Counted from the first letter of the stretch, positions 7,862-15,735 are shown. The stretch is DNA of 64,000 bases from Desulfomicrobium escambiense DSM 10707 (GCF_000428825.1 NZ_AUAR01000021.1:1-64000), one strand, 5' to 3'. Notes: a model not told the origin generated them from the letters alone. Program-made: numbers and translations.

Positions 7862-9340
7862 CTACCCTCGAAATCCCGTGAAAATGTTGATGAAACCGAA
7901 GAAGAGCTGCGGATAGAAACCCAGCAGCACGCTGATGCAGGCCGTGATGGTCAGGGGAATGACCATGGTCATGGGGGCTTCGGAGTAGTGGTCGTAGTCG
8001 ACCGTCGGGTCGGGGGCCATGAAGAAAGCCCGGTAGATGATCGGGGTGAAGTACCCGGCATTGAGGATCGTGCTGCCGAGGAGCGCGCAGAGAATGATGA
8101 TCTGGTGGGCCTGCATGGCCCCGTTGATCAGGTACCATTTGGACACGAACCCGCAGACCGGCGGCATGCCGATCATGGACAGGGAGGCCAGGGAGAACAT
8201 GGCGAAGGTGATGGGCATCTTGCGCCCGAACCCGCCCATGAGGCTGATCTTCTTGTTGTGCGTGGCCACGTAGATGGCGCCGGCCGCGAAGAAGAGGGTG
8301 ATCTTGGAGAAGGCGTGGTGCGCGATGTGGGCCAGGCCGCCCGTGACCGCGTCGGGCGTGAGCATGGTCACGCCGATGATGACGTAGGACAGCTGGCTGA
8401 CGGTGGAGTAGGCCAGCCGGGCCTTGAGGTCGTCCTTGGTCAGGGCGATGATGGACGCCACCACGATGGTGAAGGCGGCCAGGTAGGCCGTGGGGATGCC
8501 CAGGTTCAAGGCGTTCATGGTCTCAAGGCCGAAGCCCGACAGGATGATCCGGCTGACGGAGAAGACGCCCGCCTTGACCACCGCCACGGCGTGCAGCAGG
8601 GCCGAGACCGGCGTGGGCGCGACCATGGCCGAGGGCAGCCAGTTGTGGAAGGGCATCAGCGCCGCCTTGGCGAGACCTGCGATGTAGAGCACGTAGGTCA
8701 GCTGCACCAGGAAGGGGTCGGCGTCGGCCGGGAAGATGCCCTTGACCACGTCCCCGAGCTGGAAATCGAGGGTGCCGCAGATGACGTAGGTCAGGACCAT
8801 GGCCGGGAGCAGGAAGAGCTTCGACGTGCCCATGAGGTAGACCATGTACTTGCGTGCGCCGCTGAATCCTTCTTCGTCCTGATGGTGCGCGACCAGCGGG
8901 TACGTGAAGATGGAGATGATCTCGTAGAACAGGTAGAGCGTGAAGATGTTCGCGCTCATGGCCACGCCCACCGCGCCGAAGATGGCGATGGCGAAGCAGA
9001 AGTAGTAGCGCGTCTGGGCGTGCTCGTTCAGGCCGCGCATGTAGCCGATGTTGTAGCTCGTGGCCAGGAACCACAGGAAGCTGGCCACGATGCCGAAGAT
9101 CATGGTCAGCCCGTCGGCGCAGAGCTTGACGGTGATGCCCGGCAGCAGGGTGAAGACGGTCAGGGTTTTGATCTCGCCGCCGAGCACGCCCGGGACGAGG
9201 GAGAGCATGAAGCCGAAGGTCAGGGCCGCGGCGACGAAGGAGACCGCTTCGCGGGTGTTCGGGGTTTTGCGGAATATCCAGATGCCCAGGGGGGCCAGGC
9301 CCGTGACGATGAGGGGGATGAGGAGTGCCGGTGTGTCCAT
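7862..9340 (-). CDS. MrpD-like cation/H+ antiporter subunit of the Nuo complex
   Basis: This 492-aa protein of the proton-antiporter family is closest by eye to MrpD/MnhD rather than NuoL, M or N. It has an IFTLYLFYEIISIFTYPLV segment with the conserved glutamate, LMPFHNWLPSAMVAPTPVSA, and DDLKARLAYSTVSQLSYV with the lysine. It lacks the long C-terminal lateral helix of NuoL. It directly follows nuoK by one base and precedes the 86-aa gene, giving this operon four antiporter-like subunits instead of the usual three. The substrate could be H+ or Na+, which cannot be read from sequence. Confidence 0.87.
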   Translation of the reverse strand: MDTPALLIPLIVTGLAPLGIWIFRKTPNTREAVSFVAAALTFGFMLSLVPGVLGGEIKTLTVFTLLPGITVKLCADGLTMIFGIVASFLWFLATSYNIGYMRGLNEHAQTRYYFCFAIAIFGAVGVAMSANIFTLYLFYEIISIFTYPLVAHHQDEEGFSGARKYMVYLMGTSKLFLLPAMVLTYVICGTLDFQLGDVVKGIFPADADPFLVQLTYVLYIAGLAKAALMPFHNWLPSAMVAPTPVSALLHAVAVVKAGVFSVSRIILSGFGLETMNALNLGIPTAYLAAFTIVVASIIALTKDDLKARLAYSTVSQLSYVIIGVTMLTPDAVTGGLAHIAHHAFSKITLFFAAGAIYVATHNKKISLMGGFGRKMPITFAMFSLASLSMIGMPPVCGFVSKWYLINGAMQAHQIIILCALLGSTILNAGYFTPIIYRAFFMAPDPTVDYDHYSEAPMTMVIPLTITACISVLLGFYPQLFFGFINIFTGFRG

Positions 9341-9649
9341 TTAGTCCCTCAGTGTGGCGATGGTGTCGGTTTCCACGGAGCCGAAGCGCCGCAGCACAAC
9401 CAGGATGATGGCCAGGACCAGGGTCGCCTCGGCGGCGGCCAGCCCCATGATCAAAAGCGACGACAGCTGGCCGAGGACGTCATCGGCCGGGGTCAGCTTG
9501 GCCGAGGCGACGATGGACAGGCCCGCGCCGTTCAGGAGCAGCTCGACGCTGATGAGCATGCCCACGAGGGTTTTGCGCTGGACGAGGCCGAAAAGGCCCA
9601 GACCCAGGAGCGCAAGCCCCGCCAGATGAAAGAGAAAGAGCGAGTTCAT
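9341..9649 (-). CDS. nuoK: NADH-quinone oxidoreductase subunit K
   Basis: This 102-aa protein has three hydrophobic helices, as expected for NuoK/ND4L, including the LVGMLISVELLLNG segment with the conserved membrane glutamate and the AAAEATLVLAIILVV segment with the second one. It belongs to the membrane arm beside NuoJ. GGAGG stands 3-4 bases before the ATG at 9649, and the start overlaps the nuoJ stop by 4 bp, so translation is coupled. Length is normal. Longer upstream extensions of this frame lie inside nuoJ and are not the gene. Confidence 0.92.
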   Translation of the reverse strand: MNSLFLFHLAGLALLGLGLFGLVQRKTLVGMLISVELLLNGAGLSIVASAKLTPADDVLGQLSSLLIMGLAAAEATLVLAIILVVLRRFGSVETDTIATLRD

Positions 9650-10149
9650 GCCTCCTCCCTCCGTTTGAAGCCAAGCAGGACGGCCCCGGCCATGGCCACC
9701 AGGAGCACCACGGAAATGAGCTCGAAGGCCAGCCCGTAGGTGCCCAGGAGTCCCTGCCCCAGTTCCTTGACGCCCGTTTCGGCGGGCACGTCCACGGTCT
9801 GCTTGAAAGCCTTGAAGCAGACCGCCCCCAGCAGGGCCACGGGTGCGGCCGCGGCCAGGAAGGCCATGGGCCTGCGCCGGGACGGGGTCTGCTCCTCGCC
9901 GCCCGCCGGCGGGCGGGTCAGCATGATGGCGAAGAAGATCAGGACGCTGATGGCCCCGACGTAGATGAGCAGCTGCATGAGGCCCACGAAGGGGGCATTC
10001 ATGAGGAAATACATGCCGGCGACGCCGAACATGGCCGCCACCAGACCGACCAGGGCCCGGACCAGGTTCGGGTTGGTCACGGCCACGAACCCGCCGCCGA
10101 CGATGATGGCCAGGTACAGGCCGTAGGCGAGAAATGCGAGTGTTTCCAT
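9646..10149 (-). CDS. nuoJ: NADH-quinone oxidoreductase subunit J
   Basis: This 167-aa membrane protein of the NuoJ/ND6 family shows the conserved LMQLLIYVGAISVLIFFAIML helix with its pi-bulge-type YVGA motif, four further hydrophobic segments, and a charged KRREEA end. Two ATGs are possible: 10155 (overlapping the nuoI stop as ATGA) and 10149. An AAGGCGG site is 7 bases from the second and only 1 base from the first, so 10149 is preferred. The gene overlaps nuoK by 4 bp. Confidence 0.9.
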   Translation of the reverse strand: METLAFLAYGLYLAIIVGGGFVAVTNPNLVRALVGLVAAMFGVAGMYFLMNAPFVGLMQLLIYVGAISVLIFFAIMLTRPPAGGEEQTPSRRRPMAFLAAAAPVALLGAVCFKAFKQTVDVPAETGVKELGQGLLGTYGLAFELISVVLLVAMAGAVLLGFKRREEA

Positions 10150-10151
10150 AA

Positions 10152-10661
10152 TCATTCCGCCTTGTTGACGTGTTTGGGCAGCCGTGAGCGCAGCCGGGCG
10201 ACGAGGTCGAACTGGAAATCCTGCCGTGAATACCCCGCAATGTTGATGTTCTGCGAGAAGCGGATGGCGCTTGCGGGGCATGACATCACGCATTGCCCGC
10301 ACAGGGAGCAGAGGGTGAAGTCCAGCCGGAAGGTTTCGGGGTCCTTGGGCGCCTTGGGCTTGACGCCCTGCTCGACTTCCTCGGGCGTGGGCGCGGGGGC
10401 TTTCTTTTTGGTCACGGTGATGCAGCCCGAGGGGCAGGCCTTGGCGCACGTGCCGCAGGAGATGCAGCGCGGGGTCAGGGGGTCGCCGTCCTCGGGGACT
10501 AGCTCGATGTGGCCCCGGAACGTCGCCAGATTGTCCACTTCCTGACGGGGGTAGTGGATGGTCACGTTGGGCTGCAGGAAGTATTTCCCGGTGATGTTCA
10601 GGCCGACGACGAGGGACCACATGCCCTGGGCCGCGCGCTTGATTTCTTCGAGTCTGTACAC
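10152..10661 (-). CDS. nuoI: NADH-quinone oxidoreductase subunit I (8Fe ferredoxin)
   Basis: This 169-aa NuoI carries two 4Fe-4S cluster motifs: Cys66-69-72-76 (CISCGTCAKACP) and Cys118-121-124-128 (CSLCGQCVMSCP). It passes electrons along the peripheral arm to NuoB. The start is a GTG at 10661 preceded by a perfect AGGAGG 7 bases upstream; no ATG is available at that place. It lies 10 bp after nuoH. Because nuoE, nuoF and nuoG are missing from this operon, NuoI may accept electrons directly from a ferredoxin-like or other donor instead of from an NADH module. Confidence 0.93.
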   Translation of the reverse strand: MYRLEEIKRAAQGMWSLVVGLNITGKYFLQPNVTIHYPRQEVDNLATFRGHIELVPEDGDPLTPRCISCGTCAKACPSGCITVTKKKAPAPTPEEVEQGVKPKAPKDPETFRLDFTLCSLCGQCVMSCPASAIRFSQNINIAGYSRQDFQFDLVARLRSRLPKHVNKAE

Positions 10662-10671
10662 GCGACGCCTC

Positions 10672-11634
10672 CTAGAGTTTGACGATGATGGTGACGTAAA
10701 CCAGGTTCACGAGGGCCAGGGGCACGAGCCACCGCCAGCACAGGTTCAGGAGCTGGTCGAAGCGCACCCGGGGATAGGTCCAGCGGATCTGGATGATCAG
10801 GAAGATGAGGGCGTACATCTTGAGCAGGAACCACCACCAGCCGGGGGCGAAGGGGCCGTTCCAGCCGCCCAGGAAGAGCACGGTGGCCACGGAGCAGACC
10901 ACGACCATGTTGGCGTACTCGGCCATGAAGAAGAGGCCGAAGCCCATGCCCGAGTATTCCGTGTGGAAGCCCGCGGTCAGTTCGCTTTCCGCCTCCGGGA
11001 GGTCGAAGGGAGCGCGGTTGGTCTCGGCCAGGGCGCAGATGAAGTAGATGATGAACCCCAGCGGGTTAATGAGGGCGTTCCACTGCCAGGGCAGGGCGCC
11101 CTGCCCGGCGGAGATCGTGGCCAGGTCCAGGCTGCCGGTCATGAAGGCGACCGAGAGCACGGACAGCAGCAGGGGAATCTCGTAGGCCACGTTCTGGGCC
11201 ACGGAGCGGGCCGCGCCAAGGAGACTCCACTTGTTGTTGGAGCCCCAGCCGGCCAGGCACAGCGAGAGCACGCCGAAACCGGCGAAGGCCAGGATGAGCA
11301 CGATGCCCAGGTCGAGCTTCAGGGCCACCAGGTTCGGGCCGAAGGGGATGGGAAGCATGCACAGGGCCACGGGCATGAAGCACATGATGGGCGCCAGCCA
11401 GAAGATGACCGGATCGGCGTCCTTGGGCGTGGTCAGCTGCTTGCCCATGAGCTTCAGGCCGTCCACCAGGGGTTGGAGTATGCCGTGGGGGCCCACTTCG
11501 TAGGGGCCGGGGCGGCGCTGGACATGGCCGGCGATTTTCCGCTCGGCATAGACCAGGGCCAGGGCGTTCAGGGCCACGAAGACCAGGATGCCCACCAGTG
11601 CCACGAGGATGCGCAGGAGTTGCGGGTCGATCAT
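10672..11634 (-). CDS. nuoH: NADH-quinone oxidoreductase subunit H
   Basis: This 320-aa NuoH/ND1 protein forms the quinone-site interface between the two arms of complex I. The hallmark loop AETNRAPFDLPEAESEL is present, as are the YAERKIAGHVQRRPGP and RWTYPRVRFDQLL segments. About eight hydrophobic helices are evident. The ATG at 11634 overlaps the nuoD stop by 4 bp. Length is near the bacterial norm of 320-340 aa. Confidence 0.95.
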   Translation of the reverse strand: MIDPQLLRILVALVGILVFVALNALALVYAERKIAGHVQRRPGPYEVGPHGILQPLVDGLKLMGKQLTTPKDADPVIFWLAPIMCFMPVALCMLPIPFGPNLVALKLDLGIVLILAFAGFGVLSLCLAGWGSNNKWSLLGAARSVAQNVAYEIPLLLSVLSVAFMTGSLDLATISAGQGALPWQWNALINPLGFIIYFICALAETNRAPFDLPEAESELTAGFHTEYSGMGFGLFFMAEYANMVVVCSVATVLFLGGWNGPFAPGWWWFLLKMYALIFLIIQIRWTYPRVRFDQLLNLCWRWLVPLALVNLVYVTIIVKL

Positions 11635-12788
11635 CGGTCAATCTCCGGGATGACGAGGTCAAGGCTGCCCAGGATGGATACGGCGTCCGCCAGGAGCGTG
11701 CCCTGGCTCAGTTCCGCGAAAAGGCTCAGGTTCGAGAAGCTCGGGGCGCGCAGCTTGACGCGGTAGGGGCTCCCTCCGCCGTCGCTCTGCAGGTAACAGC
11801 CGATTTTGCCCCGCGCCCCTTCCACGGCGAAGTAGACCTCGCCGGCCGGGACTTTCGGCTTCTTGGGCATCTTGGCCTGGATGTCGCCTTCGGGGATCCG
11901 GGCCACGGCCTGTTCGACGATGTTCAGGCTCTGTTCGAGCTCCTGCATGCGCACCAGGTAGCGCCCCAGGGCGTCGGTGCGAGGGCTGGTGGGGATGGTG
12001 AAATCCAGGTCCGGATAGACGGAATAGGGCTCGGCCCGACGCACGTCGTAGGCCACGCCGCTGCCGCGCAGGACCGGGCCCGTGGCGCCGTAGCGCACGG
12101 CCATGTCCACGGGGATGTGCCCGATGTCCTCGACCCGGCCGAGGAGGATGAAGTTGTCCGTGACCAGGGACTTGTACATGGGCAGACGGTCGCGCAGCCG
12201 CGCGATGAAGCGGATGATGCGCTCCTTCAGCTCGTCGCTCATGTCCGCGACCACGCCCCCGAAGGTGAAGGAGGCGTAGGTCAGGCGGGAGCCGGTCATG
12301 TCCTGGAGGATGTCCAGGAGCTCCTCGCGGTCGTCGAATGCGTAGAGGATGGGGGTGAAGGCGCCCAGGTCCAGGAGGTAGGCGCCCCACCAGAGCAGGT
12401 GCGAGGAGATGCGGTTCAGTTCGCAGGTGATGACGCGCAGGTACTCGGCCCGCGGCGTGGGCGGGGTGTCGCCGAGTTTTTCCACCGCGCCCACGAATGC
12501 CCAGTTCCAGGCCAGGGCGTGCAGGTAGTCCACGCGGCCCATGTTGGTGATGAACTGGGCGTAGGTTTTCCCTTCCGCCATCTTCTCGTGCATGCGGTGG
12601 ATGTATCCGAGCACGGGGTCGGCGCGCAGGATGTACTCGCCGTCGATCTCCAGCATGACGCGCAGGACGCCGTGGGTCGAAGGGTGCTGGGGTCCCATGT
12701 TCAGGATGAGGGTGTTGTCCTGTTTCCCCTGCTCGAAGTGCTGCGTGTAGAATCCGCGCTCGGCGATCTGTTCCTTGGTGAACATCAT
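11631..12788 (-). CDS. nuoD: NADH-quinone oxidoreductase subunit D
   Basis: This 385-aa 49-kDa-type subunit lines the quinone pocket with NuoB. It starts with the usual NMGPQHPSTHGVLR region, followed by GYIHRMHEKMAEGKTY and the SSHLLWWGAYLLDLG segment. Hydrogenase-type nickel cysteines are absent, as expected for a Nuo rather than a group 4 hydrogenase subunit. Two adjacent ATGs (12788 and 12785) follow AGGAGG very closely; the first overlaps the nuoC stop. It is a separate gene, not fused to nuoC. Confidence 0.95.
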   Translation of the reverse strand: MMFTKEQIAERGFYTQHFEQGKQDNTLILNMGPQHPSTHGVLRVMLEIDGEYILRADPVLGYIHRMHEKMAEGKTYAQFITNMGRVDYLHALAWNWAFVGAVEKLGDTPPTPRAEYLRVITCELNRISSHLLWWGAYLLDLGAFTPILYAFDDREELLDILQDMTGSRLTYASFTFGGVVADMSDELKERIIRFIARLRDRLPMYKSLVTDNFILLGRVEDIGHIPVDMAVRYGATGPVLRGSGVAYDVRRAEPYSVYPDLDFTIPTSPRTDALGRYLVRMQELEQSLNIVEQAVARIPEGDIQAKMPKKPKVPAGEVYFAVEGARGKIGCYLQSDGGGSPYRVKLRAPSFSNLSLFAELSQGTLLADAVSILGSLDLVIPEIDR

Positions 12789-13261
12789 GCCTCCTCAGGG
12801 GTTGTCGGGGCCTGGGCCCAGGGAAAGAGCGTGGCCAGGGGGATTTTGCCCTGATCCGGTTTCCTGAGCGGGGGCGTCGGGGCGTCGGGCGGCAGGAGCA
12901 GGGGGAGCAGGTTGTCGTGCCCGTTGAAAACCGTGCCGTAGAAGTCGAAGCATTCCCGCTCGTGCCAGTCCGCGCCGGCGAAGATGTCGGCGATGGAATT
13001 GATGGAGTTGTCGGGGCTGACGGCCATGCAGCAGATGCGCCCCGGGCGGTCGAAGTGGTCGTAGTGATAGAGCACCAAGGTGCCTTCCCGCACTTCGGAC
13101 ACGGTCACGTCCTCGATGTGATAGCCCTTTTCGCGGCAGAGCCTGGCGGCCTCCCGAACCTTGTCCGGCGGGATCAGGACGGAAAAGGTCAGGCCCGTCT
13201 TGAGCGGATCCTGGGCGGCGGCGAAGAGGCAGGGGAGATTCTGGAGAAAATGTGCGCTCAT
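12785..13261 (-). CDS. nuoC: NADH-quinone oxidoreductase subunit C
   Basis: This 158-aa 30-kDa-type subunit of the peripheral arm has the family signature in the block [20 protein letters not shown], a variant of the usual ERE-x-[YF]-D-x-[FY]-G motif. It is at the short end for NuoC. The ATG at 13261 overlaps the nuoB stop by 4 bp, and the gene ends overlapping nuoD. It provides structural contacts between NuoD and NuoI. Confidence 0.9.
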   Translation of the reverse strand: MSAHFLQNLPCLFAAAQDPLKTGLTFSVLIPPDKVREAARLCREKGYHIEDVTVSEVREGTLVLYHYDHFDRPGRICCMAVSPDNSINSIADIFAGADWHERECFDFYGTVFNGHDNLLPLLLPPDAPTPPLRKPDQGKIPLATLFPWAQAPTTPEEA

Positions 13262-13791
13262 GGCTCGATCCCTCCCATGGCCTCGGGCCACCAGCGTTTT
13301 CCGGTGATTTTCTCCTGCAGGAGGAAGAGCCCTTCCAGCAGTCCCTCGGGGCGCGGCGGGCAGCCGGGGACATAGACGTCCACGGGCACGAGCGTGTCCA
13401 CGCCTTCGACCACGTTGTAGTTGTGCTCTCCGGCAAAGGGGCCACCCGAGATGGCGCAGTTGCCCATGGCGATGACGTACTTGGGCGCCGGCATCTGCTC
13501 GTACAGGCGGACCAGGGCCGGGGCCATCTTGCGCGTCACGGTGCCGGCCACGATCATGAGGTCCGACTGGCGCGGTGAGGGCCGGAAAACTTCGGCTCCG
13601 AAGCGCGAAATGTCGAAACGGGCCATGCCGACGGCCATCATCTCGATGGCGCAGCAGGCCAGGCCGAAGGTCATGGGCCACAGCGACATGGCCCGGCAGA
13701 TGTCGAGCACTTGCTGCGCGGGCTTCAGGTTGAGCAGCGGCGGTTCGAGGTCTGTTACCGCCGGGGCGATACGCGGATTCGTCTGGGCCAT
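13258..13791 (-). CDS. nuoB: NADH-quinone oxidoreductase subunit B
   Basis: This 177-aa NuoB carries the terminal 4Fe-4S cluster N2. The ligands are visible as the tandem Cys46-Cys47 ([11 protein letters not shown]), Cys112 (MGNCAISGG) and Cys144 (VPGCPPRPE). The ATG at 13791 has AAGGAG 8 bases upstream and lies inside the end of nuoA, overlapping it by 37 bp. The N-terminal 20 residues are variable in the family. Function is electron transfer to quinone in the peripheral arm. Confidence 0.95.
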   Translation of the reverse strand: MAQTNPRIAPAVTDLEPPLLNLKPAQQVLDICRAMSLWPMTFGLACCAIEMMAVGMARFDISRFGAEVFRPSPRQSDLMIVAGTVTRKMAPALVRLYEQMPAPKYVIAMGNCAISGGPFAGEHNYNVVEGVDTLVPVDVYVPGCPPRPEGLLEGLFLLQEKITGKRWWPEAMGGIEP

Positions 13792-14150
13792 GAGAACACT
13801 CCTTTGCTGGAAAAATAGAAGATCGCGGCGAAGAGCACGGCAATGAAGACGAGGACCTGCCAGAAGGGGAGCCACCCGGCGGTGTCTGGGTACATGGCGG
13901 CCACCGGGAAGAGGTAGAGGACGTCGACGTCGAAGGCGAGGAAGATGAGGGCATAGAAGTAGAAGGTCAGGCCAAATTGCACCCATGCCTGCCGTCCGTG
14001 CACCGGAATGCCGCATTCGTAGGACTCGGCGAAGGCGCCCCCTCTGGCCTTCGGGGCCAGCAGGAGGGACACGACAATGGGCCCGAGGGCAAATGCCAGC
14101 CCGGCCGCCAAGAATGCCAGGATCGAGACGTTCATCCAGCTGAAGACCAT
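13755..14150 (-). CDS. nuoA: NADH-quinone oxidoreductase subunit A
   Basis: This 131-aa NuoA/ND3 membrane protein has three hydrophobic helices. The conserved loop [16 protein letters not shown] carries the cysteine typical of the family, and [20 protein letters not shown] carries the acidic helix residues. The ATG at 14150 has AGGTGG 6 bases upstream. It is the first gene of the operon. The 140 bp before it show no strong sigma-70 promoter, so transcription may come from the riboswitch promoter near 14.67 kb or from an unrecognised site. Confidence 0.92.
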   Translation of the reverse strand: MVFSWMNVSILAFLAAGLAFALGPIVVSLLLAPKARGGAFAESYECGIPVHGRQAWVQFGLTFYFYALIFLAFDVDVLYLFPVAAMYPDTAGWLPFWQVLVFIAVLFAAIFYFSSKGVFSWPRRIRVSPRR

Positions 14151-14288
14151 AGGAGACCACCTCTGTTTGAATGAATCAATAAAAACAGGTTATTACAGAC
14201 AAATACGGCTACAGCTATTCCCCACGCGGGATGTCCCGGGTCCTGAACTGCCTGATATGCCGAAGGATGTGTTCGCTAGAACGCAGGA

Positions 14289-14325
14289 AAGACTGTCATG
14301 ACGGAAAGCCGTGACAGTCCTTTTT
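14289..14325 (+). terminator. Hairpin with T-tract, possibly bidirectional
   Basis: GACTGTC-ATG-ACGG (14291-14304) pairs with CCGT-GACAGTC (14309-14319) around a short AAAG loop, and CTTTTT follows on the plus strand. On the minus strand the tail is only TTTCC, so the terminator is stronger for plus-strand transcription although no plus-strand gene is evident here. On the minus strand it lies between the riboswitch and nuoA and could limit read-through. Confidence 0.5.
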
Positions 14326-14474
14326 CAGAGTAAAGGCGGTGAAGGAGTGTCGATGATGCCGTAATGAGCGGTCAAAACGGCAGTAAACGATGTTGTGAAA
14401 TGTAGACGCGAGCGGAACTGGATGCTGTTCACGCCGCGAGAAAGCCGCGAGGCTTTGCGGATGGGACGACACAT
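14325..14474 (-). CDS. Possible 49-aa ORF downstream of the riboswitch
   Basis: An ATG at 14474, six bases after a run of eight G, opens a 49-codon frame beginning MCRPIRKASRLSR and ending just before the hairpin at 14.3 kb. It is Arg/Ser-rich and matches nothing I recognise. Its only support is position: it is the first frame after the riboswitch terminator on the same strand. It could equally be untranslated leader of the nuo transcript. Confidence 0.2.
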   Translation of the reverse strand: MCRPIRKASRLSRGVNSIQFRSRLHFTTSFTAVLTAHYGIIDTPSPPLL

Positions 14475-14488
14475 AAATAACCCCCCCC

Positions 14489-14521
14489 AAAAAAAAGAGG
14501 CATGAATCATGAGGAGGCCTC
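14489..14521 (-). terminator. Intrinsic terminator of the riboswitch expression platform
   Basis: On the minus strand GAGGC (from 14517-14521) and GCCTC (from 14497-14501) can form a stem, followed immediately by eight T (14489-14496) and then eight G (14481-14488). It starts right after the 3' end of the c-di-AMP aptamer, and the CTCC strand can compete with the aptamer's closing GGAG/CTCC pairs. This is the layout expected of an OFF-type transcription-terminating riboswitch. Confidence 0.6.
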
Positions 14522-14527
14522 ACGCCA

Positions 14528-14648
14528 AAGGGAGGTCTCCTTTCGATGCTTACGAGGTTAGCTGACGGGCTCGGGTCGAAAGGTACCCTACGCATGTGCG
14601 ATTCGCCCCAAAGAATTGGGTCCCCCGCTTCCGCCATCGGCGGAACTC
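14528..14648 (-). promoter_or_regulatory. ydaO-yuaA (cyclic di-AMP) riboswitch
   Basis: The minus strand contains the conserved ydaO elements in order: GCGGGGGACCCA, then TGGGGCGAATC, then TAGGGTACCTTTC, then ACCCGAGCCCGTCAGC and TAACCTCGTAAGC, ending CGAAAGGAG. The GTCAGCTAACCTCGTAAGC core is almost identical to the Bacillus subtilis ydaO aptamer as I remember it. This class binds cyclic di-AMP and in known cases controls cell wall and potassium/osmolyte transport genes, usually switching them off. Here it has a promoter just upstream and a terminator just downstream. The first recognisable gene after it is nuoA, about 340 bp away. Confidence 0.9.
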
Positions 14649-14663
14649 AGCAGTGTTGTGAGT

Positions 14664-14692
14664 CACATAGATTTGGTGTTTTTGAAAGTCAA
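14664..14692 (-). promoter_or_regulatory. Sigma-70-like promoter of the riboswitch RNA
   Basis: On the minus strand TTGACT (14687-14692) is followed after exactly 17 bases by TATGTG (14664-14669). Transcription would start near 14657, about ten bases before the aptamer begins. The -35 box is a good match; the -10 matches about half the consensus. Confidence 0.5.
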
Positions 14693-14863
14693 ATAATATT
14701 GATGCATACGTAGTACGAATATAAATTTCCGATTGAAATAATTGAATATAATGTTATATCCCACTGCGCTGTTGAACAAGTGATCAATTTGTGGCCAGTT
14801 CTTGGGGTGTCTTGCTTGCCTTTTGTCGATATCTGTGCCGCTATGCGAACAATAATGGTGGGT

Positions 14864-15469
14864 TCACCCTGTCGACTTTGGGCTTTCAGAGACAAATTTG
14901 TAGACGAATGGTCTTTCAAGGCTGCACCTGAAAGTTTCAAGAGTGAACGGTTCGCCAATGAGAAAAAGCTGCGGGTTCGGGCTGAGTTCCCCTGCTTCCG
15001 CTTCTTTTCTGTACAAGAAAATTTGAAGAACGTAGAGAGCTGCCACCGCATTGAGCGCATTTTTGAGGTTGGCTTCAGCGAAGTGTTCTTGGCGTTCATA
15101 CTTCACTTTTGTATATGCCCTCCACCAAAGCGGTTGCGTGTCAACCCTCCATTTGTTCCACGGTGTCAAGGTCAAGCCGAGTCTTGGCATATGCACCTTG
15201 ACCGCGCTGAATTCGGGATGATGCTTCGTGATAATTGCTTTGTAATTTCCGATATTGTCTGCAGATAATTTGTTTTCTATGGTATTGCAGTATTTTTTTG
15301 CGACAACATCAATTTCTGAGGCGGATGCAAAAAGTATGCGGCCAAGCTCTATGGAATAACTCGAAAAGTTTGGCTCGGAAATTTCCAAAAATCTGGAGAG
15401 TTGTAAAATATCATTCTCAAGAGCAATAAAGTAGTTCCAGTGTATGGCCGTCTGTTTTTGCGAAATCAT
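14864..15469 (-). CDS. Hypothetical protein, possibly HEPN-like
   Basis: This 201-aa soluble, mostly helical protein is not one I recognise with confidence. The middle holds LWWRAYTKVKYERQEHF and an ANLKNALNAVAALYVLQIFL helix; similar W-x-x-Y-x-x-V-K/H-R-x-x-x-F plus helix patterns occur in HEPN-like proteins of defence and stress systems, but the strict R-x4-6-H motif is not present. The start at ATG 15469 is weakly supported by a purine-rich GAGAGAGA stretch; a longer frame reaches 15529. Composition is lower in GC than the neighbouring nuo genes, suggesting separate acquisition. Confidence 0.5.
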   Translation of the reverse strand: MISQKQTAIHWNYFIALENDILQLSRFLEISEPNFSSYSIELGRILFASASEIDVVAKKYCNTIENKLSADNIGNYKAIITKHHPEFSAVKVHMPRLGLTLTPWNKWRVDTQPLWWRAYTKVKYERQEHFAEANLKNALNAVAALYVLQIFLYRKEAEAGELSPNPQLFLIGEPFTLETFRCSLERPFVYKFVSESPKSTG

Positions 15470-15502
15470 TGTCAGTCTCTCTCTTTTGAATTTTTGCGAT
15501 AT

Positions 15503-15531
15503 CCTTGCGGGAGATAATGTCCCCCGCAAGG
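15503..15531. other. Perfect 9-bp inverted repeat
   Basis: CCTTGCGGG (15503-15511) and CCCGCAAGG (15523-15531) flank an 11-base loop. It lies between the 57-aa and 201-aa genes on the minus strand. No T-run follows on either strand, so it may be an attenuator, an RNA processing site or a protein site rather than a terminator. Confidence 0.4.
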
Positions 15532-15561
15532 AATAAGAGATCTCAAATCGATTTTTTCAGA

Positions 15562-15735
15562 CTAACGTGATTCGTAAAACCAGAATACGAAGAAGATAAA
15601 CCCGGCAATAGCCATGAATTTCAGCAATGTCGGGATGCTTTCGCGAAAACTGTAATTCTTGGGGGTGTAGTCGACTTCCTGGCCTGATACAGGCGAGGAG
15701 GCACAATCGTGGCGCGGAGTGCTGTCTTTTGGCAT
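15562..15735 (-). CDS. 57-aa single-helix membrane protein
   Basis: The ATG at 15735 has a strong GGAGG 5 bases upstream, which supports a real small gene. The protein is polar for its first 33 residues (MPKDSTPRHDCASS...), then has one hydrophobic helix near residues 34-53 (LLKFMAIAGFIFFVFWFY) and ends ESR, giving a tail-anchored layout. I know no family. It is 92 bp upstream of the 201-aa gene on the same strand and could be cotranscribed with it. Confidence 0.5.
   Translation of the reverse strand: MPKDSTPRHDCASSPVSGQEVDYTPKNYSFRESIPTLLKFMAIAGFIFFVFWFYESR

Noticed and set aside
14296-14637. 113-codon minus-strand frame covering the riboswitch.
   Set aside because: It runs through the conserved aptamer and terminator, where sequence is explained by RNA structure.
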